DNA from: Thermosphaera aggregans
GTDB lineage: Archaea; Thermoproteota; Thermoprotei_A; Sulfolobales; Desulfurococcaceae
Direction: 5' to 3'
NCBI RefSeq assembly: GCF_014962245.1
Contig: NZ_CP063144.1
Span: 176,582-240,581 of the forward strand
Length of the DNA: 64,000 bases
Under the pieces are notes generated by a model that saw only the letters and a program-made list of their open reading frames with translations, was not told the DNA's origin and did no database searches. Position 1 is the stretch's first letter. Each line of letters opens with the position of its first letter. Shown piece after piece: positions 17,505-26,568 of the stretch. Position numbers and translations under genes: made by a program.

Positions 17505-18175
17505 GTGAGCTAAACTGTAAAATGATATACTTCTTTGGCCCTGATGGAACGGGTAAGACTACACATGCTGATCACGTAGCATCTTATTTGAGGAGGAAGG
17601 GGTGTAGAGTGTGGCGAACAGGTGTCAAGCATCATCATACCCTAGCATATTTGCTTTTAAAACTACTAAGCGGTAAAAACCCGGATGGACTTCCTCTCAG
17701 CTATTATGGCTTTAATGATGAGCTTAAACAAAAAATCAGAACGCCTTGGAAAATACTTGAATTGATAAGTTTACTTCCAGCAATATTCTACCGCGTGCTT
17801 CTGCCACAGCTACTAGGTTACATTGTGATTTGTGATAGATACTTATTGGATACATTAGTAACTCTCTCATACTTCTTAAACGATCAGGAGTTAATCACGG
17901 GCACGTATGCAAGACTGCTTACTTTGATGATCCCGAAACATGCGGTTCTTTTCTACATGAATGCGAGCACAGAGACTATACTTCAAAGAAAGAAAGACGA
18001 GCCTTTAACATCTAAACTCGTTGAATACTACAAATTAGCGTATCAAGTTATCATAAGGCAGGTAAAACTGAAAGTGGTAACGATTGATACAAGTAATGCT
18101 AAGATCGAAGATGTGAAGAACTTAGTGATGCAATATATGATTGAACATTGCGCTATAGTTGAACAACCAAGGTAG
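17501..18175 (+). CDS. Thymidylate-kinase-like P-loop protein of the glycan cluster
   Basis: 224 residues. Walker A GPDGTGKT (13-20) and a DRY motif (CDRYLLDTLV, D112-R113) match the dTMP kinase fold. Between them lies a long insertion with hydrophobic character (ILELISLLPAIFYRVLLPQLLGY) not typical of metabolic dTMP kinases, and the LID region is short (RKKDEPLTSK). The gene sits in the glycan cluster and overlaps the nucleotidyltransferase-like gene, so a sugar, polyol or lipid acceptor is more likely than dTMP. A relative lies at 23566. Confidence 0.7.
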   Translation: MSELNCKMIYFFGPDGTGKTTHADHVASYLRRKGCRVWRTGVKHHHTLAYLLLKLLSGKNPDGLPLSYYGFNDELKQKIRTPWKILELISLLPAIFYRVLLPQLLGYIVICDRYLLDTLVTLSYFLNDQELITGTYARLLTLMIPKHAVLFYMNASTETILQRKKDEPLTSKLVEYYKLAYQVIIRQVKLKVVTIDTSNAKIEDVKNLVMQYMIEHCAIVEQPR

Positions 18176-18186
18176 GTCACGGAGTA

Positions 18187-19398
18187 ATGCCTTCTAGAAT
18201 ACTTGTATTTTCCGAGTTGTTTTACCCTCATGGAAGCGGGGCCGAGCTAGCTACATGGTTATATTCGAAGCTACTAGCTAATGAAGGCTTCAAAGTAACG
18301 GTTGTCACCACCAAGTTTCCGGGCGAATCTTCACACGAGTTATTGAGCAATGGAGTAGAGATATACAGGATACCCATGAAAATGGTACTGTACGGAACCA
18401 GGTATTACACACTAGCCAATCTCGGAGTTTTACTAAGTAGTTTCATAAATAAGCTAATAAAGCAGAACGATGTAGTCTACATACCGGGTGGCTGGTACAG
18501 TGTAATACCAATCGCCAAAATTAACAGAAAACCCGTAATATTACACGTACACAACTACTCATTAACATGTCCAACATCGCTAATGTACGACTTTGAAAAA
18601 CAGAAAATAGGGCCTTCCCCCCTCAAATCGTTCATAATACATGAAATGATAGAAAGAAGGCGGAAAGCGGGATCTGTTGTAGGCTCCGCCTTTGTAAACG
18701 AACTTATAGGCAAACACTACAGTAGACTAGGAGCTCTCGCAGACGCGCTGATCTTTGTTAGCCATGCACAGAGAAATTTGGTAGTCTCAAAATCACCACA
18801 CCTACGAGATAAAAGCTATGTTATTTACAATCCAATTCCAGACTTACCATATATCAAAGCAGAGAGTAAAGGCATAGGCTACTTCGGCGGAAAAAGCTTC
18901 GCCAAAGGCTTCCACATTCTAATAAAAGCATTAAAATCCATCCAAAACAATAATGCCAATATCACAGTTTTCATGACGAAGATCTCAGAAAAACCTTACA
19001 CGATAAAACTCAGAAATGGTGTAGTAGTTAATTTACTGCCTAGGGTTAAAAGTCTCGAAGAGTTCGTGAACAAGATTGCATGTACGATAATTCCCTCTAT
19101 ATGGCCGGAACCACTACCATACGCGTTAATTGAGTCTATGTTGCATGGCAAACTGATTATCGCGTCAAATATTGGCGGAATACCTGAAATCGTAGCTGGA
19201 GCAGGCTATGGTGTTAAATTAATAAAACCAGGAGACTACAATGCAATCGCAGATGGGATAATGGCCTTTAAATCTCTCACGTTGGAGGAAGCTAACGAGC
19301 TAGGCATTAAAAACAGAGAACACATCATACAAAAGTTCAACAACCGTAGAACCATTTCGACATTCATAAGCGTTTTAGACAGAATATATTCGCAATAG
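18187..19398 (+). CDS. GT4 family glycosyltransferase
   Basis: 403 residues with a Rossmann-type N-domain opening ILVFSELFYPHGSGAELATW (glycine-rich acceptor loop), ILHVHNYSLTCPTS in the middle, and a donor domain with GKSFAKGFHILIKALKSI and the E-x7-E-like EPLPYALIESMLHGKLIIAS (around residues 315-335). This fits retaining GT4 enzymes that use nucleotide sugars on lipid-linked or protein-linked glycans. Start ATG with GGAG upstream, 11 bases after the kinase. Confidence 0.9.
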   Translation: MPSRILVFSELFYPHGSGAELATWLYSKLLANEGFKVTVVTTKFPGESSHELLSNGVEIYRIPMKMVLYGTRYYTLANLGVLLSSFINKLIKQNDVVYIPGGWYSVIPIAKINRKPVILHVHNYSLTCPTSLMYDFEKQKIGPSPLKSFIIHEMIERRRKAGSVVGSAFVNELIGKHYSRLGALADALIFVSHAQRNLVVSKSPHLRDKSYVIYNPIPDLPYIKAESKGIGYFGGKSFAKGFHILIKALKSIQNNNANITVFMTKISEKPYTIKLRNGVVVNLLPRVKSLEEFVNKIACTIIPSIWPEPLPYALIESMLHGKLIIASNIGGIPEIVAGAGYGVKLIKPGDYNAIADGIMAFKSLTLEEANELGIKNREHIIQKFNNRRTISTFISVLDRIYSQ

Positions 19399-19413
19399 TT
19401 ATAGGCGAATTCC

Positions 19414-20721
19414 ATGTTTTCCTTTTCTTATCCTTTCCTCGTCTTATATTTCTCGATGCTCTACTCAATAATCTTTCTTAAACTTCTCACGCATAATTCT
19501 TTAGGAGATAATCGTACTTGGTATCAGTTCAAATCTTTTTACATCGGAATGTTGCTTCTTCTACTTGTTCTCCCATGGGCCGTATACGCAAGGTCAAGTC
19601 CTCAGAACTTTCGCAATCCAGACATATTTGCCTACATGTTCGATTCCGAAGAAATTTTACGATTAGGCCATATACCAAGCGTCTTAAAGGAGGACATGTA
19701 TTATGTATCATTTCCCGTATTCACTCTGCTAACTTCCCTATTATCCCTCACGTCAAATCTAAACTCGTTACACTCCGTTTTATTACTAAACATGATAATC
19801 CAGATATTATTCTGGCTCTCAATATGGACTTTTATTCGTGAGATTTCCAATAGATTATTGAGACTCAGTCACATAGCCTTTGGCATGGTTACGGTTGTCT
19901 ATGCTAACCCGTATCTCTACGGTTACTTTAATACGCCTTTGCCACAAACTATGGGACTCTTTATTATGCTAATTTTGTATACCATCTATATCCGGCTTCG
20001 CATACTAAGTATAAGTAATTTAATCACATATCTCATTCTTTTGATAGCGGGTCTAGTGCATATAACGGTTATACCTTCCTTTTTATTCATGGTATTTGTA
20101 CTGTACCTTCTAAATAGAATTACTTTAAGACAAGGTATTCAGCACGGTGGTATTCAACATGGACAATATCGCGTATTGATACCTATAGCTGTGTTTTCAA
20201 TATATATAACTTATACTGTCGCTCTTTATCCTTTTAGTGGTTACTTACAAAAAGTTTTGGGTTTTATAAATCATGTTATAGTAGCTGCAGCACGCGGAGA
20301 GGTGGCGATAACCGAGGGTTTGCCGAGAGGGGTGTTGTATCCTTTAAATGCGCTAGGTCCTGCATTAGTTATAGGTGCAACTTTGTCATACATAATAATG
20401 CATCTTCGTGCAATCCTTAAACATGAGGAAACAGATAATGAGTTGGGAGCTGTTGCATTAACATCTATGGTATTCATTACACTCGGTAGTCTTAGACAGA
20501 GATTCTATGTATGGGGCATCGCATTTTTCAGTATTTCAAGGTATTTCAACCTTCCCGGGTATGCCTTGGCAACGGTTGTAGCAACATGGATTGTGGCAAA
20601 CGCTCTCAAGCATCAAAAGCAAAGATGGTTGTCAATACTACTAATTGCAGTGTTAATATTATCCGCCATAGGCGGATTGCTGGATCCTCTGGCTTTTAGA
20701 AGCCTCAATCTCAATCCATAA
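19414..20721 (+). CDS. Polytopic membrane protein, possible glycan polymerase or GT-C enzyme
   Basis: 435 residues with roughly ten to twelve hydrophobic helices spread over the whole length and short polar loops. An acidic segment after the second helix (RNPDIFAYMFDSEEILRLGH) and a large loop near residue 290 (ARGEVAITEGLPRGVL) may be functional. The layout resembles Wzy-type polymerases and GT-C glycosyltransferases, but no diagnostic motif is visible. Its place among GT4 genes supports a role in assembly of the surface glycan. Start ATG 19414; ribosome site weak. Confidence 0.6.
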   Translation: MFSFSYPFLVLYFSMLYSIIFLKLLTHNSLGDNRTWYQFKSFYIGMLLLLLVLPWAVYARSSPQNFRNPDIFAYMFDSEEILRLGHIPSVLKEDMYYVSFPVFTLLTSLLSLTSNLNSLHSVLLLNMIIQILFWLSIWTFIREISNRLLRLSHIAFGMVTVVYANPYLYGYFNTPLPQTMGLFIMLILYTIYIRLRILSISNLITYLILLIAGLVHITVIPSFLFMVFVLYLLNRITLRQGIQHGGIQHGQYRVLIPIAVFSIYITYTVALYPFSGYLQKVLGFINHVIVAAARGEVAITEGLPRGVLYPLNALGPALVIGATLSYIIMHLRAILKHEETDNELGAVALTSMVFITLGSLRQRFYVWGIAFFSISRYFNLPGYALATVVATWIVANALKHQKQRWLSILLIAVLILSAIGGLLDPLAFRSLNLNP

Positions 20722-20779
20722 ATAATAAGTAAAAAGAAGTATAAAGAAGATAGGGCTATCATTAAAAGGGAGGGTTGAT

Positions 20780-21944
20780 TTGAATAATTTCACAAATTTA
20801 CATGACCAGAAAACATGTAAAAAGCCAAAAATACTAATTATTTCCTCCGCCCCTATTACCCCATACTCTAGTGGATACCATGTCAAGGGTAGGCAACCTA
20901 TTATAGAACGATTAACGCAAATTTATGATGTTGTACCATGGGGTTGGACGAGGCGCCGCGAACTACCAATCAGTTTTAAGCACGTCTACCTCTTAGATGG
21001 TTTACCAATTTTCCTCGGTCTTACACGCTGCATACTGAGGGGCCGCTTCGATGTGATAATCACAACAGGTATTCCTGTGTTGGAGTCTATACCTGCATTT
21101 ATCTTGGCCAAACTTCTGCGCATTCCCATAATAGTTAGGGAGACCCATTGGTACTGGCCTAATACCCTTGTCGCTAAATTGGCATGGCCCATAAACAAAT
21201 TAATGTGTTCCAATGCTACATTAGTAATCTGTCCAGGTAAACGAGCGTATACTTACTGGCGATTGCTAGGCATACCCAAGGAAAAGATTAAGATCGTTCA
21301 CTTCTACACCAGTGTACTTCAGCCAACCCCTGAGAATGTAGAGTTTGCCAAACGCCTCCGAGCTGAGTTTGACGACAAAGTTATCGTATTGTACTTTGGT
21401 CGGCTAATAAAGAAAAAAGGTGTAGACTATTTGATTAAAGCATTTGCAAAACTCGAGAGAGAATTTGAGAACATTGTTTTAATTATAGCCGGAGACGGGC
21501 CTGAACGACAAAATCTAGAAAACCTATGTGGGGAGTTAAAGGTAAAAAAACGTTGTTTTTACCGGGGCTATACCTGAAGAAGTTAAACCTGCTTATTTTC
21601 TAGCCGCAGACATTTATGTTTATCCTTCAATCACGCTAGAATTACCTGAAGAGTGGCCTTTAGGCGTGGTAGAGGCCATGTCGGTCGGAAAGCCTGTTAT
21701 TGTTACCACTGCGGTTGGTTCCGCCCCCGATGTAGTTCAACATGGAGTTAACGGTTATATTGTACCAGAAAAGGATGCAGATTCCTTGTACAATGCGCTG
21801 AAAAACATAATCATGAATAAAGATGCGAGGGAAAGAATGGGCATAACGTCTAAGAAAATCATAGAAAAAGCTTACACGTATGAACACGCGGTTAAAGGTT
21901 TAGATAGAGCAATAAGAGCGGTTATTTGTAGCAGAGCAGATTAA
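20780..21944 (+). pseudogene. GT4 glycosyltransferase interrupted by a one-base frameshift
   Basis: The first frame (TTG 20780, GGGAGGG ribosome site) encodes the acceptor domain and the start of the donor domain (LYFGRLIKKKGVDYLIKAF, IAGDGPERQNLENL) and stops at 21577. The second frame resumes at once with VVFTGAIPEEVKPAYFLAAD and the E-x7-E signature EEWPLGVVEAMSVGKPVIV and runs to 21944. The break is at a run of seven A bases (21544-21550); a one-base shift there restores a continuous protein of about 388 residues, normal for GT4. It may be a real inactivating mutation, a sequence error, or a case of slippage. Confidence 0.8.
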
Positions 21945-22381
21945 AAAGAATGATGTAAAATTCAAATGAGGCGTAAAGCTGTGCAAACAGGGAAAAGCCG
22001 TTAAGTATAATCTTCATCCCGTTTATCGAAAGTGATACAAGCGAACGGATCCCTTCGTTAATTAGAGTCTTATGTTTTCAGAAGAAAGCATAAGTGGCTT
22101 ATTCTCATAACATCACACTATGAATGATAACCGATCCATCCAATATGGAAAGCTCGTCATAAGTTTTTGTATTTTATTTGACTTCACGTTCAGGGCACGC
22201 AACACTCCGGGCTCTCTAACAACATGAACCCAAAGGTACTAACTACAGAGACAATGATAATGCGTAAAAACCCCTCAACACTGATAAAACCGAAAACTTT
22301 ACTACATACGGCTTGGTCGAGATAGCCTATTATCGTATGTAAACAGAACATTGAACCCTAAAGTTAAGATAGGAAAACGAA
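21945..22381. other. 437-base intergenic region without a recognised gene
   Basis: AT-rich sequence between the frameshifted GT4 gene and the next GT4 gene. I see no open frame of protein-like composition on either strand, no direct repeats and no tRNA. It presumably contains the promoter for 22382, but the TATA candidates in such AT-rich sequence are too many to choose from. It may be the remains of a deleted glycan gene. Confidence 0.5.
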
Positions 22382-23560
22382 ATGTCTAAAGCCAATATTC
22401 TGGTTATTACCTCAGACCCCTGGTTGGACAGGTTACATGGAGCCTCAGTTCTTAGAATGTTTAGAAGCCTTGCAGATACTGGATATAAAGTCCGGATAAT
22501 AATGCCTAGCACTATCAATAAAAGTGTGAAACAAAACAACTTGCTAATTACGACCTTAGAAGTCAAAAATTATATTCCATTATTCACCTTAATGAAATTA
22601 TATGCTTCGGCTTTTAAGATCCTTTTAAGGGAAAGACCTAAGCTTATAATTTTTGACTATTCCATGCTTCCAATATTCTTTCTTGCCAAGACACTGCTAA
22701 ATAATAAAGGTATAATGTTAATCCTCAGCAGGCCAGTAGGCGAATCTGGTTTTAGGGGCTTTATCAGATTTCTCAATTTCAAGTTATCCCTTATCATTGG
22801 CAGGTGCTTTGTTGATCTTTTCACTGCCATAACACCTTTTGAAGCTTATGAGTTTTCAAGAATTGCAAATATCCCGCTGAGAAAGTTTGTGGTTATACCA
22901 TCTCCTCTCGGAGACGAATTTGTAAAATTCAGCATTTCTGAAAATATTAACGAAATAAGACCAAAACTAGGGCTTCAATCTCTAATTAACAAGAAGATCC
23001 TCCTTTATCACGGAAGTCTAGATAAAGAAAGAGGTATTATGCAAATAATAAAGCTTTTTTACGAGTCATTTAAAGAAAATAGTGAAATAGTTCTTTTACT
23101 AGCTGGAACAGGTACAGCCGAAAACTTGATAAGAGAATTCATCAAGCAAAACAGAGTTAACAATATAATTATTTTACCTCCTGTTCCCTTCGAACAGGTT
23201 CCAATACTTGTATCTTCATGCGATGTAGGTCTTGTAATACTTCCGGATCATCCTTGGTGGCGATATCAATGTCCTACTAAGCTAGTAGAGTACCTAGCAT
23301 TGGGTAAACCAGTGATTGCAAGCGATTTACCTGGAATAAGATGGGTTGCTGGTAAGTGCCCATTGGTCATGTATATAAAATCCTTGAAGAAGAAGGAATT
23401 TGAAGAAGCAGTTAGTAAAGCGCTCATTCTGATTAGAGAACCGTCATTCAATCTTGAAAAATTATATGCACAGAAATATGTACAAAGAAGATTTGGTAGT
23501 TCCAGTATTGCCTTAAAATTGGGATACTTGATCGATTCGTTAATAAATAAGTCAAGGTAG
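22382..23560 (+). CDS. GT4 family glycosyltransferase
   Basis: 392 residues, GT-B fold. N-terminal ILVITSDPWLDRLHGASVLR forms the acceptor-side loop; the donor domain shows LLYHGSLDKERGIMQIIKLF, LLLAGTGTAENLIREF and the signature CPTKLVEYLALGKPVIASDL (about 300-320) that corresponds to E-x7-E with a Lys/Glu pair. Codon use is AT-rich as in the rest of the island. It is followed after 5 bases by a P-loop kinase-like gene, an arrangement that parallels the pair at 16428-18175. Confidence 0.88.
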   Translation: MSKANILVITSDPWLDRLHGASVLRMFRSLADTGYKVRIIMPSTINKSVKQNNLLITTLEVKNYIPLFTLMKLYASAFKILLRERPKLIIFDYSMLPIFFLAKTLLNNKGIMLILSRPVGESGFRGFIRFLNFKLSLIIGRCFVDLFTAITPFEAYEFSRIANIPLRKFVVIPSPLGDEFVKFSISENINEIRPKLGLQSLINKKILLYHGSLDKERGIMQIIKLFYESFKENSEIVLLLAGTGTAENLIREFIKQNRVNNIIILPPVPFEQVPILVSSCDVGLVILPDHPWWRYQCPTKLVEYLALGKPVIASDLPGIRWVAGKCPLVMYIKSLKKKEFEEAVSKALILIREPSFNLEKLYAQKYVQRRFGSSSIALKLGYLIDSLINKSR

Positions 23561-23565
23561 TAATT

Positions 23566-24225
23566 ATGAAGTTCATTTACCTTTACGGGCCCGATGGTGC
23601 TGGTAAAAGTACGCAAGCACGATTAATTGTCAAGGTATTGAGGTTGAAAGGATTAAAAGTAAAGCGTGTATTAATTCGATCGAAACACTATCCCTTCCGC
23701 ATTCTTTGGAACTTTCTCAGGCTAACATGCGGTGAACCATATGTTTATCCCGGAGGATATGTCACAAAGGTTCCTAAGAGAACAATATTGCAAAGAATTT
23801 CAACGTTTATTGTATATGCAGAATTACTGAATGCGTTGGCCTTAACGTTCATTGTTCAACTCTATTTACGTCTCGGCTACGTTATTGTTGCCGAGCGCTA
23901 TCTTCTAGATTCATTCACGGATTTCTTGTATTTCTTCAAAAATATTGTGAAAAAAAGACCCATTGGTGTCTTGAAAATACTGTTTGCTTTTATCCCCAGA
24001 GATATGATTTTTATATTTTTAGACGCGGATTACCAAACTCTTTGGAAACGCTATAAGAAACGTGGATCTATTCCTGAGCCGGAGGATTATATTGCTTTTC
24101 AAAGAGCCGTCGGCAAAGTTTTCTCTCAGCGATTTAATCCCAACATAACAATATTTACACCTAAAAACACTATAATTCAAACACATTCCCTAATAATTAA
24201 CGTCGTCTTTAAAGAAGAAATCTAA
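23566..24225 (+). CDS. Second thymidylate-kinase-like P-loop protein
   Basis: 219 residues. Walker A GPDGAGKS (8-15); the DRY motif is changed to ERY (E110-R111, VIVAERYLLDSF); a hydrophobic segment (85-105) precedes it as in the relative at 17501; a basic LID-like loop KRYKKRGSIPEPEDY follows. The two proteins share fold and layout but are well diverged. Metabolic dTMP kinase would not be expected twice in a glycan cluster, so a phosphotransfer to a sugar or lipid intermediate is the favoured, unproven, guess. Start ATG with AAGGTAG upstream. Confidence 0.68.
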   Translation: MKFIYLYGPDGAGKSTQARLIVKVLRLKGLKVKRVLIRSKHYPFRILWNFLRLTCGEPYVYPGGYVTKVPKRTILQRISTFIVYAELLNALALTFIVQLYLRLGYVIVAERYLLDSFTDFLYFFKNIVKKRPIGVLKILFAFIPRDMIFIFLDADYQTLWKRYKKRGSIPEPEDYIAFQRAVGKVFSQRFNPNITIFTPKNTIIQTHSLIINVVFKEEI

Positions 24226-24327
24226 TAGAATTGGCGAAGGATGTGCGATGTGTATTTTATATTTTATGTTACAATTATGTTATTTTCGTATTAAACTGGG
24301 TTAGGTTAGAAATTAGGTGTAATTGAA

Positions 24328-25542
24328 TTGGATATTTTGATATTAAACAATACGGGTTGGGGGCTTGGAGGTGGTGTGGAGGAATATTCTAGAATACTAG
24401 CCGACATAAATCTTGAGTTGGGTAATAGAATTATTAAAGCATCTTTAAATCGGACAAGGCGGACTTATGAAGACTTAGTTTTATATGCTAGAACAGAAAA
24501 GCATATCGTAAACATTTTTGATAATTACCTTGAGAAAAGCCTAAGTAAAGTCTGCTTAAGATTCAAAATTGACTTAATACATGCTAACATCACAGATGCC
24601 TATAATGGTTATCCTATCTTCAAAGTATCTCGTAAACTAAAAATCCCATTGGTTTTCACTATTCATGGATGGAACTACTTATGTCCTATAGGGTGGAAGA
24701 TAATGCTCCCAGAATTTAAAGTGTGTAAAAAGATAGCGCCACATCCTCATTGTGCTATATGTGTAGCTTCGCTAAAAAAACATGAATCGCGATCACCAAT
24801 AGAAATCCCTTTAAAAATCACTCGCATACCTTATGTTTCTTATATCTATAGGAAATTACTACAAGACGCTGATTGCGTGATCTCTCCTTCTAAGACATTT
24901 ACTCTTGAATTATATAGGGAACTTGGCGTTAAGGCTCAGTACATTCCAAACCCGGTAAACCCAGCTCTACTAAGAGACGCATTGGAACCCCGAGTAGAGT
25001 CTATACGTAAAGATGAAGAACAAATAGTGCTCTTCATTGGTCGACTTGTCCATGAAAAAGGTGTATTGTTCCTACCAGAAATAGCTAGGAGGCTGAATCC
25101 GAAGGCTGAACTCCACGTAGCTGGGACGGGGCCTTTAGAGGAGAAACTAATGCGATACCGTATGCCAAATATGATTTTACACGGCTTATTGTTTGGAGAA
25201 GAGAAAAAGAATCTTTTGAAAAGAGCCTCAGTTGTTATTGTACCTTCTGTATGTAGGGAAATGCTTCCTTATGTTATACTAGAAGCTTTCGTTCATCGTA
25301 AACCCGTTGTTGCTTTCGATGTTGAGGGTGGACAGAAGGAGTTGATAGAGATGACTGGCAGCGGCTTACTCGCAAAGCCATTTGACATTCAAGACTTTGC
25401 CGATAAAGTTAATTACTTGCTTCAAAACCCTGATGAAGTTGAAAATATGACGAGAAATGTGCACAAAGTATTGTTAAAGGAATTTACAATCGACAATTAC
25501 AAAGAGAAACTAGCAAGAATTTACAACAATGTAGTAAGCTAA
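24328..25542 (+). CDS. GT4 glycosyltransferase with a cysteine-rich insertion
   Basis: 404 residues from TTG 24328 with AGGTG ribosome site. Opening ILILNNTGWGLGGGVEEYSR gives the glycine-rich acceptor loop; the donor domain has LFIGRLVHEKGVLFLPEIAR and EMLPYVILEAFVHRKPVVAF (E-x7-E). Between about 113 and 155 there is a cysteine-rich segment (LCPIGW, VCKK, HCAICV) followed by basic residues, seen in some GT4 enzymes and possibly zinc-binding. It is the last intact gene of the island. Confidence 0.88.
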   Translation: MDILILNNTGWGLGGGVEEYSRILADINLELGNRIIKASLNRTRRTYEDLVLYARTEKHIVNIFDNYLEKSLSKVCLRFKIDLIHANITDAYNGYPIFKVSRKLKIPLVFTIHGWNYLCPIGWKIMLPEFKVCKKIAPHPHCAICVASLKKHESRSPIEIPLKITRIPYVSYIYRKLLQDADCVISPSKTFTLELYRELGVKAQYIPNPVNPALLRDALEPRVESIRKDEEQIVLFIGRLVHEKGVLFLPEIARRLNPKAELHVAGTGPLEEKLMRYRMPNMILHGLLFGEEKKNLLKRASVVIVPSVCREMLPYVILEAFVHRKPVVAFDVEGGQKELIEMTGSGLLAKPFDIQDFADKVNYLLQNPDEVENMTRNVHKVLLKEFTIDNYKEKLARIYNNVVS

Positions 25543-25652
25543 TAGTAACCACAGTATTCTTAAACTGTGAAATCTATTCCGTAAATGATGTTTCAGTAAA
25601 GGACGAGAGAAATTCGTAGCTATCTTATAAGTCACGGCTCTATTCAACCAGA

Positions 25653-25740
25653 TTGTGCAAGTGCGAGACTCCGGCTTAGTGCTTTCATTGGGTAGAGTCT
25701 AAAGCAGAGTGAGAAACCTGGGTTGAAGAGGCTTCTTATA
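25653..25740 (+). ncRNA. Possible relic of a TnpB-type omega-RNA / IS200-IS605 right end
   Basis: The segment contains CGGCTTAGTGC, then GGGTAGAGTCT and a GTGAGAAACCTGGGTTGAAG tail. AGACTC (25666-25671) can pair with GAGTCT (25695-25700) around a loop in which GTGCTTT can pair with AAAGCA. This order resembles what I remember of the structured right ends of archaeal IS200/IS605 elements, where the omega-RNA is made. No tnpB gene lies upstream (a GT4 gene is there), so it would be an orphan remnant. The match is from memory and unverified. Confidence 0.3.
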
Positions 25741-25940
25741 GTTATAAGCGTTGGGGAAGATCGTTGATTCACTTGTTCATTATTATGATTCAATGATGAT
25801 GTTTTAACAGGATTACTCGTTATGATCCAATTATTGAACGTTGTTTAATCATAACTTACCGAGATTCTGCCAGCGATTTCAGGGGATTTGGGAGTGGATG
25901 CTGGTGTTTACGGTTGTGTTTTTCTAGGTGATTATGTGCC

Positions 25941-26426
25941 TTAGCTTCTCGGGATTGTGAGTGAGAGTGGGAATATGGCATCTTTGGCTTTTACTCCCGT
26001 GTTTTTGGTTAGTTTGGCGAGGTGTTTCTGGTATATTGTTTGCTTGGGTTCTTTTATAATTGCTGAGAGGTTGTCTGCGTAGTCTACCGGTAGTGGTATT
26101 TCTGTCTCGCTACTGACTTGTACTAGGCTTGAGATTGGTTTGATCTTGCTCAGTGAGTTGTTGGTTGCGTGCTCGGTCTTGACTGTTACCGGGTATGTTG
26201 TGGCTGGGGCTCTGTTGTAGGATTGCTTAACCGTGGAGCCTCTTGGCACGTTTTTCACTACGGATTCATACTATCTAAGTCTGGCCTCCAGCTAATCCTC
26301 CGACATCTCGGGCCTTTCCCGGAGTCTTCTCAACTCCTTGTAGATCTTGGGGTGGGAGCCGGCTGTCTCGTGGTTGGAGGGCTCTAGGGTCAAGCTTATA
26401 ACTGTTTTATGGCTGAAGCCTTTTGC
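25941..26426 (-). pseudogene. Gene remnant with two in-frame TAG stops
   Basis: On the minus strand one frame reads from 26426 to a stop at 25941 with only two TAG interruptions (26294-26292 and 26273-26271). Both sides look coding: upstream SHPKIYKELRRLRERPEMSE, downstream 105 residues including SSLVQVSSETEIPLPVDYAD and IYQKHLAKLTKNTGVKAKDA. The family is not recognised; transposase or nuclease origin is conceivable given the neighbourhood. The downstream part has a GTG at 26258 but no clear ribosome site. Decay is the simplest reading. Confidence 0.4.
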
Positions 26427-26568
26427 TTACGCGTTGTTCTCGAAGACTGTTGCCTTGTGTGTTCTAATGGTTGGTGTAGTGTTTAACCGGGTGGGGTGGG
26501 CTTTGTCTTCTGCGGGAAGGGTGTTGAAAAAGTGTGTGGTTTACGGGTTGGGATTGGGCAGGGGAGGG

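Noticed and set aside
25780-25830. Box-C-like AATGATGATG for a C/D sRNA
   Set aside because: No CTGA D box within a reasonable distance on that strand.
25941-26426. TAG readthrough as pyrrolysine or selenocysteine use
   Set aside because: No Pyl or Sec machinery or insertion signal is visible and the neighbourhood shows other decay; pseudogene is simpler.
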